DNA from: Chryseolinea soli
GTDB lineage: Bacteria; Bacteroidota; Bacteroidia; Cytophagales; Cyclobacteriaceae
Assembly (NCBI RefSeq): GCF_003589925.1
Contig: NZ_CP032382.1
Span: 3,782,001 to 3,846,000 of the forward strand
Length of the DNA stretch: 64,000 nt
Direction: 5' to 3'
This document shows positions 33,533 to 43,025 of the stretch, piece after piece. Position 1 is the stretch's first letter, and each line of letters starts with the position of its first letter. A model generated the notes under the pieces. It ran no database searches. It was not told the DNA's origin and saw nothing but the letters and a program-made list of their open reading frames with translations. The position numbers were made by a program, and so were the translations under genes.

Positions 33533-33635
33533 TGACCTGCCGAAATTGATAGTACGCGTAAACCCAAGAGCACAGCTTGTACGAAATATACTCTCATCTG
33601 GGAGGCGCAACCCTACCTCACATCTAATAAATATG

Positions 33636-34196
33636 TTATGCCTTCTCGTTCAGGTAGTGCCGAAGACGTTTTCGGGCTTTGGTCAGATTCTTTTCCACGG
33701 CTTTGATGGATATTTTGAGAGAATCTGCGATCTGGGCAATGGTCATGTCCGTATCGGCCCTGAGTAGAAAGCATTCCCGCTCACGAGGGGGAAAATTTTC
33801 GATTACCCTTCGCACATCTTCAATTATTTCCGCTTCAATCAGGGTATTTTCAAAAGCGTTTTGTGTTGTGATCCTCGCTTGTCCATTGCTGAATTTTAGC
33901 TTATCCAGGTTAAGTCGGATGTTGCGCCTGTAATGCGTTATGGATTTGTAGCGAACGATTTTTGTGAGGTAATGCTGAATCGATTTCTCATGATAATCGG
34001 TAAGTTGGAGGCTGATTTTCCAGAGGTGGTAAAAGGATTCTTGCACGATATCTTGGGCATCCTCGATATTGTGGGTAAGACTGTACGAAAGTTTTTGAAG
34101 ATCTTGGTGATAAAGATCATGTAGAAGGGTTACGGCCTTTTTAGGATAAGAGCGCAATAACTTTCTAAATCGTTCATTGTCGATAACGGTTGACAT
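33636..34196 (-). CDS. ECF RNA polymerase sigma factor
   Basis: A 186-residue sigma factor. Region 2 is at about residues 18-85 (L-L-H-D-L-Y-H-Q-D-L, then D-A-Q-D-I-V-Q-E-S-F-Y-H-L-W), and region 4 at about 125-180 (F-P-P-R-E-R-E-C-F-L-L-R-A, A-Q-I-A-D-S-L-K-I-S, A-V-E-K-N-L-T-K-A-R). Unlike the one at 27015 it has no FecR partner nearby. The next gene on its strand is the 386-residue helical protein. The promoters it recognises are unknown. Confidence 0.9.
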   Translation of the reverse strand: MSTVIDNERFRKLLRSYPKKAVTLLHDLYHQDLQKLSYSLTHNIEDAQDIVQESFYHLWKISLQLTDYHEKSIQHYLTKIVRYKSITHYRRNIRLNLDKLKFSNGQARITTQNAFENTLIEAEIIEDVRRVIENFPPRERECFLLRADTDMTIAQIADSLKISIKAVEKNLTKARKRLRHYLNEKA

Positions 34197-34211
34197 CTAT
34201 CAATTTTTATA

Positions 34212-34412
34212 GTGATCATCAATGACACTTTGTCGAGAATCGAAGAATTACCAAAACGTTTAATTGTGGAACCGGTGGGAGAACCGTGTGTTTATAATTT
34301 ATTGGTACCTGAACTAAAAAATGACTCTATTACAATCGAGTCTGGCTGTAGATTTCATTTAAAATTTAACAAAACGTTCTGTCTAGTCAAACTATCAGGG
34401 GAATATTTCTAA
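34212..34412 (+). CDS. Possible small protein, unknown
   Basis: A 66-residue open frame from a GTG start, read divergently from the sigma gene. The translation (I-E-E-L-P-K-R-L-I-V-E-P-V-G-E-P) looks mildly protein-like, with no recognisable domain. It ends just before the 16-bp palindrome at 34416-34431. It may equally be chance. Confidence 0.2.
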   Translation: MIINDTLSRIEELPKRLIVEPVGEPCVYNLLVPELKNDSITIESGCRFHLKFNKTFCLVKLSGEYF

Positions 34413-34415
34413 GCT

Positions 34416-34431
34416 CTTAACATTTGTTAAG
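34416..34431. promoter_or_regulatory. Second copy of palindrome CTTAACATTTGTTAAG
   Basis: The sequence is identical over all 16 bases to the palindrome at 13808-13823, which overlaps the end of the Crp/Fnr gene. It lies in a gene-poor stretch about 220 bases upstream of the ECF sigma gene start. Confidence 0.4.
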
Positions 34432-35512
34432 TAAATTTTATTTATGCAACCGATGGCGTTGGTGTTGAATTCGGAACAGGAAAAAGGTGAAAAAATGGAA
34501 ATCACTGTGGAATAATATTTTTCTTAAATGATGGGTATCGAGTTTATATTTTGCTGTCCTTAAAACCACCTCTATGATCTATCTGGAAATAGAAACGTTA
34601 CGTAAGCATCTGGGTTTCGTTTCAGCGCAAATCACAGCGGGTATACGTATGCATGGAATATATTTGTCGTTGCGAAGGGCCGGTGTCACATCTGGGTTTC
34701 CGGGTTCTCGATATGGGCGACTTCAAGTGGTGGCTTCAGTAGTCGGTCCCATGTGCCGCTAGATCATCGGCAGCCTTTCCCATTACAGGCTTCGTGATTT
34801 GTTGACCGTCAATTCGTTCCGAAATGTCGCTTCACAGTGTTGATAAAGTTATGTCGCGCATTAACTGCCAGCGTCCGATGGATTTTGGGACTGCAACACC
34901 GCCTCCGGGTCTGAGCAACCTTTAAATTCAAATAGAGTATCTGAAATATGTAATACAAGTCATAACCTAGGTTGTTTTTGCTACTAATAAATATTAGTCC
35001 CTCGATCTGTATTGGATCCATTAGAATAGCAAACCTTCATTAAGATCTTTCGGGTATTTGCCTGAAGTGATTTGTAAATGGGGTTTAGCGAATGTATTTG
35101 TGGTTGTCTACTATTTTGTCCCGGGTTAAATATATAGGGCAAACGCAATTCTACTCCTCATTACACTGCTCGTCATTGCCCAATTGAGTCCCCGTTTGAA
35201 CCGAATTTCTCCTCAACTTTTTGTTCACCTTTTTGTCCGGTCGTTTTTTATTTGAACGGCAACGCAAATGCGGATATTTCGGCTTTCAGATATATGAATA
35301 TGTTAAAGAAGGTGCCGAACTCAACAGACAAGAAATGATTCTAAAATATCTTATTGCATTCAGTAGGTTTCTTCTGCTATCGTTTGCACTCCCCATAGCA
35401 TTCTCAACACGAAGAAGATCTTGTGCTGCCATGGTCTGGTATTGACTCAATATTGGCACACTATAATTATGACCGTCATCTAGATAAAAGCTCCTATTAT
35501 AAATTATATCCT
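34432..35512. other. Gene-poor, apparently decayed stretch
   Basis: About 1.1 kb without a convincing gene. Short open frames (34574-34762 plus, 34809-35021 minus, 35221-35445 plus) have random-looking translations. The sequence between 34800 and 34930 is richer in GC and reads on the minus strand with Arg/His content, possibly a remnant of a mobile-element gene, but I cannot name it. The promoter of the porin-like operon should lie towards the right end. Confidence 0.35.
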
Positions 35513-36484
35513 ATGCGAAAAGGAAAATACTTTCTTGTGCTAATCATATTGGTTTCGTATTTAAAGCAAGGCAAGGCGCAAACGGTAATTGATAATACAC
35601 AGATCAGGTTTTTTGCCGATGCAGGGTTCAAGGCAGCGCGTGATTCAACGCAAAAGTTCAGTAATGTATTTCAATATGGAAATATTGAAATGTTACTGAC
35701 CTCGCAGGTAACTGATAAAATTTCGGTGCTCGCGGAGCCTGTCTTTTTAACTGATGGTGTTGTGTTGTTAAACCGAGCCATGTTGAAATATTCGTTTAAC
35801 GATTATTTTAATTTAAGTGCCGGGAAACTGTACGTACCCATCGGCTTGTGGAATAACACGTATTACCACTATGCGCGGGTGCTGACGCCGACCGTTGACA
35901 ACCCCATTTTGGCATCAAGTGGATCACGAGATGTGGGTGTTCAGTTGGGTGGCGATAATATCACCCGTGCCAGGCTGGGCTATCGGTTGATGGTAGGCAA
36001 TGGTAACTTTGGCAGTACTTCATCCAAAGCAATAACCTATAATATTTCTGCCGAACCGGTAGACAACTTGAAGTTTTCGTTTTCTGGACATCATCAGAAA
36101 ATACCGGCTGGCTCACTTGCACCCGTGGAGGTAAGACTCAATTTTGTTGATGCTAGCGCCATGTATATGAGTGGCAAGGGTTTTGAGTTTTCGATGGATT
36201 ACATACAGGTCAATCGAACTAACGATTTTACGGGAACTAGCACTCAGGATCTCTTCTTCTTTTATGGGGGCTACAAAATAAAAAAGTTTACCCCCTATAC
36301 CTACTTCTCCAATTTTGTAATTGCCAATGATGTGATCAATACCACTAATACCAACAACGCCGCGCTTGGGCTGCGCTACAATTTCGGTGCTCTTTCGGTA
36401 TTAAAATTTGAGGCGCTTGCATTTGAAGCTGGTGACTTTAAAAAAATTAATCAAGTAAAACTTTTGTGGGCTATCGGCTTCTGA
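35513..36484 (+). CDS. Porin-like outer-membrane beta-barrel protein
   Basis: A 323-residue protein with a signal peptide (MRKGKYFLVLIILVSYLKQG, cleavage near K-A-Q). The mature part is a series of amphipathic beta-strands with the order seen in phosphate-selective-porin-like proteins (L-S-A-G-K-L-Y-V-P-I-G-L-W-N, L-A-S-S-G-S-R-D-V-G-V-Q-L-G-G) and ends in aromatic-rich K-L-L-W-A-I-G-F. ATG 35513 is chosen for the signal peptide. The next gene encodes a PstS-like domain, so uptake or sensing of an anion through the outer membrane is possible but not shown. Confidence 0.75.
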   Translation: MRKGKYFLVLIILVSYLKQGKAQTVIDNTQIRFFADAGFKAARDSTQKFSNVFQYGNIEMLLTSQVTDKISVLAEPVFLTDGVVLLNRAMLKYSFNDYFNLSAGKLYVPIGLWNNTYYHYARVLTPTVDNPILASSGSRDVGVQLGGDNITRARLGYRLMVGNGNFGSTSSKAITYNISAEPVDNLKFSFSGHHQKIPAGSLAPVEVRLNFVDASAMYMSGKGFEFSMDYIQVNRTNDFTGTSTQDLFFFYGGYKIKKFTPYTYFSNFVIANDVINTTNTNNAALGLRYNFGALSVLKFEALAFEAGDFKKINQVKLLWAIGF

Positions 36485-36500
36485 TCCTTAACCTATTATT

Positions 36501-36959
36501 ATGAAAAAAATATCGACTCTGTTTGTATTTCTTCTGATCAGTGTGCTACTCACCTCCTTCAACCGAGAGACTGCTGCAGGAGAAAGTATAACCATTATCG
36601 TAAATAAAGAGAACCCCGTAGCTAACCTCGCACCCGGTGAAGTGAAGCTTTATTATTTACGGAAGATCAAAAAACGCTGGCCGGGAATCAACAAGAACAT
36701 ACGCCCGGCCGGCCGCAAAAGCAAGTGCGCGGAGCAGGATGCTTTTTATGCACAGGTGCTTGGCATGACAGCCGATGAAGTAGAACAATACTTTGCCGCC
36801 AGGCAGCTTCAGAATGCAGAACGACCGTATGATAAGTTTTTGTCCGATGGGGACATTATCCGTTTCGTGGAAGAAGAGCCTGGAGCGATTGCCTACGTAA
36901 ATGCCCGGTCTCTAACAGAGGAGGCAAAGAAAAAAGTGAAAGTAGTGCTGATATGGTAA
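36501..36959 (+). CDS. PstS-like periplasmic domain protein
   Basis: A 152-residue exported protein (signal peptide about residues 1-24). The pattern I-T-I-I-V-N-K-E-N-P-V-A-N-L-A-P-G-E-V-K-L-Y-Y-L and later G-D-I-I-R-F-V-E-E-E-P-G-A-I-A-Y-V is that of the short PstS-like (phosphate ABC transporter substrate-binding-like) proteins that occur without a transporter. It corresponds to about half of a true PstS. It overlaps the following sensor gene by 7 bases, so it may be the ligand-binding partner of that sensor. Confidence 0.78.
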   Translation: MKKISTLFVFLLISVLLTSFNRETAAGESITIIVNKENPVANLAPGEVKLYYLRKIKKRWPGINKNIRPAGRKSKCAEQDAFYAQVLGMTADEVEQYFAARQLQNAERPYDKFLSDGDIIRFVEEEPGAIAYVNARSLTEEAKKKVKVVLIW

Positions 36960-39490
36960 AGTGGAAATTGAATCTTTCAAGACAGGTTTCCCTCGGCTAC
37001 CTGTTAATAGTTTTGGTGGCCCTGGCAACCAGCTTGTTTTGCTTTTTTACGCTGAGGAATAACCAAAAGTTAGACGATCGCATCCGGCAAATTTACCTGC
37101 CCACATACCTGTTACAAAGAGATCTTTACGCTCTTCAGGGCGATGCTTTGAAATTAAGTAACAGTTGGATTTACCAGCCTGATCAGCAAGGAAAACAACA
37201 ACTCCAGGCTATTCATACCACCGAATTTCCTGCTTTGAAGCAAGGGCTGGAGGAATTGCTGGCCGCTTCCGGAGACAATTCAAATGATATGCAGGAGCTG
37301 CTGAAAGAATTTGAAATGGTGCTCAGTGCCCAACGTGAGTTGATGCATGTTTTGTCTGCGGATAGTGTGTACGAAAATGATTTTTCAGTAGACAAGGCTA
37401 TCGCCTTGTTGGATGCGGACATAAAACCGAAAACGAAGCTTCTTGCTGGACACCTTCATGCCTACATGCAGGCACAGGAACGGAAGATGAACCAGGCGCA
37501 GGAGGATAAAGAAAACTCCTACCGTTTTCTTGCCCTGTTATTGGGGACGATGGTACTGCTGTTTATCTGTATCTCTTACGTTGCTTATTACTTTTCAAGA
37601 AAGAAAATATTGAAGCCTATACTCCGACTCAAGGATACCGTTCTCCAAATGTCGGAGGGTAAATCCATAGAAGAGAAGTTTGAAATAGAGGAAGATGAAA
37701 TTGGGGAAATGAGCCATGCTATTGCCACATTAATGAAAGGCATCAATGCAAGGGCTGCTTTCGCTCTGCAAATTGGCAATGGGAATTACACATGTGACTT
37801 CACTCTTTTAAGTAGTGAAGATACTATGGGTAAAGCACTGCTGGACATGCGCGAAAACCTGAAGCACAATGCCGAAGAAGAGCAACGAAGGAATTGGGCG
37901 GTTTCAGGTTTGGCTAAGTTTGCTGAAATCATCCGTAATCAAACCGAATTTCAAAAACTGGGCGATGCCATCATCAGCAACATTGTAAAGTATACCAAGT
38001 CTAACCAGGGAGGCTTATTTGTAATAAGTGATGAAGATAAAAGCGATGTGCATCTGCGATTGCTCTCCTGCTATGCCTGGGATAAAAAAAAGCATGTCGA
38101 GAAAACCATTCGTGAAGGGCAAGGCCTGGTGGGTCAATGCTGGGTGGAAGGTACTTCTATTTTCATGACCCAGGTTCCCCATGACTACGTCACGATTACT
38201 TCTGGTCTTGGGTACGCTACGCCTCGATGTCTTGTATTGACACCACTCAAGCTGAATGATGCAGTTTATGGTGTTCTGGAGCTGGCTTCCTTCCAACCTT
38301 ACCAGAAATACGAGCTGGAGTTCATTGAGAAAGTGTGTGAAACTATTGCGTCGGCCATTTCAACTGTAAAAATAGCGCAGCAGACAGCATCCTTGTTGAA
38401 GCAAAGCCAGCTGCAGACAGAAGTGATGCGAAGCCAGGAAGAAGAAATGCGGCAGAACATGGAAGAGTTGCAGACGACCCAGGAGGAAATGGAACGCATG
38501 ATGAAAGAGTCGAAAGGTCAAGAGCTTTATATGCGAAACCTGATTGATGCTTCAACTGATTCTATTCTTACTTTCGATCACGAATATAAAATTATCCATT
38601 TCAACCAGGTTGCCAGGGCTGGATACCGCGCAATGGATATTGATCTTGGAAAAACGGGTACTAATCTTTTACAACTCATCCCGGCCGAAGAACGGGAGAT
38701 GTTTAAACAATTGTTTGATGCAGGTCTTTCCGGTGAAGCCGTTGAGATAACCTATCAAACCCAGCTGGAAACTCATTTCATAGTTAAGCATATCCCGATT
38801 AAAAATGAACAAGGTAAAGTAACGGCCGTGGCTCAGTTCTCAACGGATGTTACTAGACTGATGCAGGCACAGGAAGAAACAAAGAAAATGCTCCGGGGAA
38901 GCCAGGCACAGGCTGAGGAGCTCCGGGCACAGGAGGAAGAGTTGCGCTCGACTATGGAGGCCGAAGCACAACGAAACAAAGACCTTGAGCGGGCCGGCTC
39001 GCAAATGGAAGCTCAGAAACAGATGATGCTTAAAGTGATTGAAAAGCTGAAGGAGAAGGAAAAAGAGGCTCTGTCACAAGAAGAAGAACTACGTGCTCAG
39101 CAGGAAGAACTGCGCCAGAATATGGAAGAATTGGAAGCAACACTGGATTTAGAAGCAAAACGAGGTAAAGAGGCTGAACGCGCCAATGCGCAGTTAGAAG
39201 CGCAAAAGCTGATGATGATTAAACACATTGAGAAGTTCAAGCAAAAAGAACTGAAAAGTCAGGAGCAGGCCGAAGAGCTCCGCACCCAGGAAGAAGAGTT
39301 GCGGGCCACCGTCGAAGCTGAAGCAGAACGAATCAAAGTTCTTGAGCGGACAAACTCGCAAGCAGAAGCTCAAAAACAAATGATGATCGAGTCTCTTGAG
39401 AAACTTAAAAAGCGAGAAAACGAATTGTTGACAGAACTCGAACTGAAAGAGAAGGCCATCGCCAATTTGCGAACAATCAGTGATAATTAA
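36953..39490 (+). CDS. Membrane sensor with HAMP, GAF, PAS and long coiled coil, no kinase domain
   Basis: An 845-residue protein. Membrane segments lie at about residues 12-34 and 192-212 and bound a helical periplasmic sensor region. A HAMP domain (about 213-265) is followed by GAF (about 315-470, with G-L-V-G-Q-C-W) and PAS (about 525-640, with I-D-A-S-T-D-S-I-L-T-F-D). The last 200 residues are coiled coil built from three related blocks, each with Q-E-E-E-L-R and a following A-E-A-Q-K-Q-M-M type element. No HisKA, HATPase, GGDEF or methyl-accepting signalling domain is visible. It must therefore signal through partners. The start overlaps the PstS-like gene. Confidence 0.8.
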   Translation: MVKWKLNLSRQVSLGYLLIVLVALATSLFCFFTLRNNQKLDDRIRQIYLPTYLLQRDLYALQGDALKLSNSWIYQPDQQGKQQLQAIHTTEFPALKQGLEELLAASGDNSNDMQELLKEFEMVLSAQRELMHVLSADSVYENDFSVDKAIALLDADIKPKTKLLAGHLHAYMQAQERKMNQAQEDKENSYRFLALLLGTMVLLFICISYVAYYFSRKKILKPILRLKDTVLQMSEGKSIEEKFEIEEDEIGEMSHAIATLMKGINARAAFALQIGNGNYTCDFTLLSSEDTMGKALLDMRENLKHNAEEEQRRNWAVSGLAKFAEIIRNQTEFQKLGDAIISNIVKYTKSNQGGLFVISDEDKSDVHLRLLSCYAWDKKKHVEKTIREGQGLVGQCWVEGTSIFMTQVPHDYVTITSGLGYATPRCLVLTPLKLNDAVYGVLELASFQPYQKYELEFIEKVCETIASAISTVKIAQQTASLLKQSQLQTEVMRSQEEEMRQNMEELQTTQEEMERMMKESKGQELYMRNLIDASTDSILTFDHEYKIIHFNQVARAGYRAMDIDLGKTGTNLLQLIPAEEREMFKQLFDAGLSGEAVEITYQTQLETHFIVKHIPIKNEQGKVTAVAQFSTDVTRLMQAQEETKKMLRGSQAQAEELRAQEEELRSTMEAEAQRNKDLERAGSQMEAQKQMMLKVIEKLKEKEKEALSQEEELRAQQEELRQNMEELEATLDLEAKRGKEAERANAQLEAQKLMMIKHIEKFKQKELKSQEQAEELRTQEEELRATVEAEAERIKVLERTNSQAEAQKQMMIESLEKLKKRENELLTELELKEKAIANLRTISDN

Positions 39491-39529
39491 ACTATAACTG
39501 AAATAATCTCCATTACTAGTAAATATTTT

Positions 39530-39922
39530 ATGCAAAACTATTTCGAAAACGATTTTCTTTTCATCCGCTACGATGAAAAGAATCACCTTCTGATCCTTGA
39601 ATGGAAACTAGCTCCCGCATCGCCGGAGTTTAAAGAAGGCACAAATATGCTCATCACTGCTTTTGAACATTTCAAGACAGGTAAGCTGGTGAGTGATATC
39701 CGTCAGCTAGGCGCAGTACATCCCGATGACCAGCAGTGGATTTCAAATGATTGGATTTCTAGAGCCGTTAAAGCGGGATTTTCCTGTTCGGCAGCCGTTT
39801 TACCTGATGATGTTTTTACCCACATGTCTCTGGAGGGTATGTCAAGTCAGTCGAGTGATCAATTGCCAGCCAAAACATTTGATAATATGGACGACGCCAT
39901 TGATTGGATAAAGCAGTTCTAA
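39530..39922 (+). CDS. STAS/SpoIIAA-like protein, copy 1
   Basis: A 130-residue soluble protein of alternating strands and helices. It starts M-Q-N-Y-F-E-N-D-F-L-F-I-R-Y-D, has W-K-L-A-P-A-S-P-E-F-K-E-G in the first strand-helix unit, then F-K-T-G-K-L-V-S-D and W-I-S-R-A-V-K-A-G-F, and closes with D-N-M-D-D-A-I-D-W-I. This is the layout of the STAS/SEC14-type (SpoIIAA-like) small proteins of Bacteroidota. It is about 50 percent identical by eye to the protein at 40250. It may relay signals from the upstream kinase-less sensor, an inference. Confidence 0.65.
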   Translation: MQNYFENDFLFIRYDEKNHLLILEWKLAPASPEFKEGTNMLITAFEHFKTGKLVSDIRQLGAVHPDDQQWISNDWISRAVKAGFSCSAAVLPDDVFTHMSLEGMSSQSSDQLPAKTFDNMDDAIDWIKQF

Positions 39923-40249
39923 TATCATTATTCTATCAGACCTGATTAAGTAGCTTAAAGCAGTCCTTATAATGATTAGCTCGCGTCAGACTTTTGAAGG
40001 AACAAGGTGAAAGCTTTGACTGTCCGACAAAGGGGGGCGCTGGTGCTATTGCACTTCAGGGATGGAATGGGTTACTGCGGATGGGTCTTCCAGGGCTTTG
40101 AGTCGGGTTTTTTATGATATCGAAATTGAACCGAACCTCATGGACAAGGCTGAAAACCTCATTGTGAAGGAAAATGATTTGGTTTCACCATCAGCCCAAA
40201 CGCGGAATGTCAAGAGTATTTAATATAAATCAGATATAAACCACCAAGT
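39923..40249. other. Gap between two STAS-like genes with coding remnant
   Basis: There is no complete gene. From about 40097 to 40224 one frame is open and reads S-R-V-F-Y-D-I-E-I-E-P-N-L-M-D-K-A-E-N-L-I, ending at a stop, which looks like the end of a lost gene. The first 150 bases show nothing. Confidence 0.35.
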
Positions 40250-40636
40250 ATGCAATTATTTTTCGAAACAGATTATATCATCATCAGTTACGATAAGGCC
40301 AATCAGGTACTAGTAGGGAAATGGAAAATAGCGCCTACTTCTGCTGAATTCAGGGAAGGCATGAATTCCCTTATCGCGGCCATGGAGCATTTTAAAACGG
40401 GGAAGATTCTTACGGACACAACCTATTTGGGAACAATTCATCCCAATGATCAACGGTGGTCAGCTACTGAATGGAAACAACGTGCCACCAAAGTTGGATA
40501 CTCGAAAATTGCAATCATTATTCCTGCGGATGTCTTTACACAGATGGCAGTGGAAGATACCATAAACCAGTTGGAAAGCCCTTTGCTATTTGCCTATTTC
40601 AACAACACCGAGGATGCTATTGATTGGATAAAATAG
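40250..40636 (+). CDS. STAS/SpoIIAA-like protein, copy 2
   Basis: A 128-residue paralogue of the protein at 39530 with the same order of motifs: M-Q-L-F-F-E-T-D-Y-I-I-I-S-Y-D, W-K-I-A-P-T-S-A-E-F-R-E-G-M-N, F-K-T-G-K-I-L-T-D, H-P-N-D-Q-R-W and a closing T-E-D-A-I-D-W-I-K. No membrane segment. Together with copy 1, a decayed copy at 40683 and a more distant member at 43026, it forms a local family next to sensor genes. No phosphorylated Ser typical of SpoIIAA could be identified. Confidence 0.65.
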   Translation: MQLFFETDYIIISYDKANQVLVGKWKIAPTSAEFREGMNSLIAAMEHFKTGKILTDTTYLGTIHPNDQRWSATEWKQRATKVGYSKIAIIIPADVFTQMAVEDTINQLESPLLFAYFNNTEDAIDWIK

Positions 40637-40682
40637 TTCAGGCTTCCTCTAAAACAAAAATCTCAATTATTGATAAATGTCT

Positions 40683-40913
40683 ATGCAAAATTATCTGGTA
40701 ACAGATTACACGTCTGATGAATTCAGGAAAGCACCGAATGCAATTCATCCTGCAATGGAACGCTCTAAAACCGGAAAACAGGTTTCGGATACTACCAACT
40801 TTGGAGCCATGCAGCCGGGAGAACAAAAACGGGGGGCTACTGATCGGTTTGATAAAACTGTTAAAGCGGGAAACCCTCAATTAGAAAACAAGAAGGAACG
40901 ATTACATAAAACA
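40683..40913 (+). pseudogene. Decayed STAS-like copy 3, in frame with the TonB receptor gene
   Basis: The first 79 codons of the open frame that becomes the TonB-dependent receptor read M-Q-N-Y-L-V-T-D-Y, then S-D-E-F-R-K-A-P-N, A-M-E-R-S-K-T-G-K-Q-V-S-D-T-T and K-T-V-K-A-G. These line up with the STAS-like proteins at 39530 and 40250, but about 22 residues (first strand and Trp-Lys motif) are missing, and the match ends after the Lys-Ala-Gly element. It is a truncated duplicate that happens to be fused in frame. Confidence 0.7.
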
Positions 40914-42977
40914 ATGAACCAGATACGATCAACGGAGAACAATTCATTATTGCCTGTGCTTATGCGGATTTATTTGCTCTTTTTGATACTTGGTACCTCT
41001 TTTATTTCTTATGCACAGGAGAAAGATTCTACTGACGTCTATACTATGAGCCTGGAAGAATTAATGAATATCACCGTTTCGGTGGCTACTAAAGTAGAGC
41101 AAAATATTGATGACGCACCTGGAAATGTAATTGTAATAACGCGGCAACAAATGATGGATATGAATGCTCGTACACTTAAAGATGTATTGAATGTATTTGT
41201 TCCCGGAATGGATGCCTTGCCTGCTTCCATGAAGTACGGTGATCGCGTGGAGACGGTATATTCCAGGGGAATTAATTCTGATTTCTCTCAGCAAATTCTT
41301 TATCTCTTTAACGGAAAGAATAAATTCAATGAAACCACCTTCGGGCAACCCTTGGGCTTTATTGAATTTACGCTGGAGGCCATTGAAAAAATCGAGATAA
41401 GTACGTCTCCTGTTCCGTTGCAAGGAGGAAGTGCAGTGACCATTGTCAATTTAGTGACAAGGGATCGATCTGTTGATGGCACGGAAGTTTTCATCAACTC
41501 TGGGTTCAAAGATGGACTGATTTCCAAAAAAGCTACCGTTCTTTTTGGAAAAAAAATTGATGGTTGGCATTTAGGTGGTTCTCTTCAGTTCTATGATGAC
41601 AAAGGCGTGCAGCGGGAATCTAATTTAGGTACGGGCCCCGGTAGCGGCAGCTTTCAGGCCAATCCAAAATATATGCGGGACGGCACCAAGTCAGCTTATA
41701 ACATAACACTCAACATACAATCTCCCAATAAAAAAGTAGAGTTCGGGTCGTGGTATAAATTTGCAAATCAGGATGGATACCTCGCTGGGATTTTGCCATG
41801 GGCTTCGGGCTACTCACAAAACTATATCGGAAGCCAATTTCAGAATTATTTAGCCTGGAAAGTGACACATCATTTGAATGTGACTGCCGGATATATGTGG
41901 CATTACCTTGCTTATCCCGGGTTCCCATTTTATAATACTCAAACTAATTTCGATACCTACCTGGAGGCGAACTACACCAGAAACCTGGGCATAAATGAAA
42001 ACCATGCGCTTTTGGTTGGAGGGAAAATTGAACGGGAAGGCCAGATCGGAAACACAACGTATTACTGGGACGGTAAGATCAATGAATTCAGAGATACCAC
42101 GGCCTATCCGCTTTCTCCAAATCAAAGCCGCAATGTAACCTCACTTTATATTGATGATAACTGGACTGTTACCGATCAGTTTTCAGTTCTTGCCGGGGCC
42201 AGGTTTGATCATTACGAGAATTTCGCAAACACCAAAGTGTCAGCAATAAATCCTCGGGTAGCCTTATCTTATAAACTACATAAGAATCTAACGGTAAAGG
42301 TTCTTTACGCAACGGCGCACCGCCCCCCTACATTATACGAATTGACCGGACAAACCTTGCTACCACTCTATGGAAACCCAAACTTAAAACTGGAAAACAT
42401 TGACAATTACGAGATGAATATTCTTTACAAAAAGGATAGATTAAAATTGAAGATCAGTGCGTTTAATCAGATTTATAAAGACCAGATTATTTACCTTCCC
42501 ATTGACAAAAAATTAACGGACAGAGATACCACGCAGGCTTTTAATGCAGGCAAGACAAACGTGATTGGAGCGGATTTGAGTCTGAATTATTATGTAACCA
42601 GGGAGTCATATATCTTCTTCAACATGGCTAAACTTAAAACGAAGACGGCTCAAGGTTCAGAGGTTCATTTTCTTCCGTCTCTGTATATAAATGGCGGAGT
42701 GAATTTAAAGGTGAAGTCTTTTAATGTGAACCTCACTTCTTATTTTAGGGGTAAGCGCCCCATGCCGAATGGATACGTAGTGAACACCAAAGAGGCAGCC
42801 GGTATCAACACTGTTTCCAACCTATCGATCACCTACAACCTTAGCAGTGCCATCCGTCTTTATGCTTTAGCTCAAAATGTATTTGACAGGGAGAATAGCT
42901 TTCCGTTAAGCATTGATGGATACTATGTTCCGATGAGGGGAAGGGTAATTAATCTTGGTGTGACAGCAAGGTTTTGA
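40914..42977 (+). CDS. TonB-dependent outer-membrane receptor
   Basis: A 687-residue receptor. The start at ATG 40914 (or 40962) gives a signal peptide ending near F-I-S-Y-A-Q. A short leader with M-S-L-E-E-L-M-N-I-T-V-S-V-A-T is followed by a plug domain with A-P-G-N-V-I-V-I-T-R-Q-Q-M and then a 22-stranded-type barrel ending R-V-I-N-L-G-V-T-A-R-F. There is no STN or CarboxypepD_reg domain, unlike the SusC at 22326. The open frame continues upstream through a decayed STAS-like copy. The ligand is unknown; siderophore or vitamin uptake would be typical of the family. Confidence 0.88.
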   Translation: MNQIRSTENNSLLPVLMRIYLLFLILGTSFISYAQEKDSTDVYTMSLEELMNITVSVATKVEQNIDDAPGNVIVITRQQMMDMNARTLKDVLNVFVPGMDALPASMKYGDRVETVYSRGINSDFSQQILYLFNGKNKFNETTFGQPLGFIEFTLEAIEKIEISTSPVPLQGGSAVTIVNLVTRDRSVDGTEVFINSGFKDGLISKKATVLFGKKIDGWHLGGSLQFYDDKGVQRESNLGTGPGSGSFQANPKYMRDGTKSAYNITLNIQSPNKKVEFGSWYKFANQDGYLAGILPWASGYSQNYIGSQFQNYLAWKVTHHLNVTAGYMWHYLAYPGFPFYNTQTNFDTYLEANYTRNLGINENHALLVGGKIEREGQIGNTTYYWDGKINEFRDTTAYPLSPNQSRNVTSLYIDDNWTVTDQFSVLAGARFDHYENFANTKVSAINPRVALSYKLHKNLTVKVLYATAHRPPTLYELTGQTLLPLYGNPNLKLENIDNYEMNILYKKDRLKLKISAFNQIYKDQIIYLPIDKKLTDRDTTQAFNAGKTNVIGADLSLNYYVTRESYIFFNMAKLKTKTAQGSEVHFLPSLYINGGVNLKVKSFNVNLTSYFRGKRPMPNGYVVNTKEAAGINTVSNLSITYNLSSAIRLYALAQNVFDRENSFPLSIDGYYVPMRGRVINLGVTARF

Positions 42978-43025
42978 AGTGGCTTGATGCAAAAACTAAC
43001 TAATAATAATAAAATAAACTGCAAT

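Noticed and set aside
34809..35021. Minus-strand open frame as a transposase remnant
   Set aside because: Arg-rich end is suggestive, but no transposase motif can be recognised, so it is not annotated as a mobile element.
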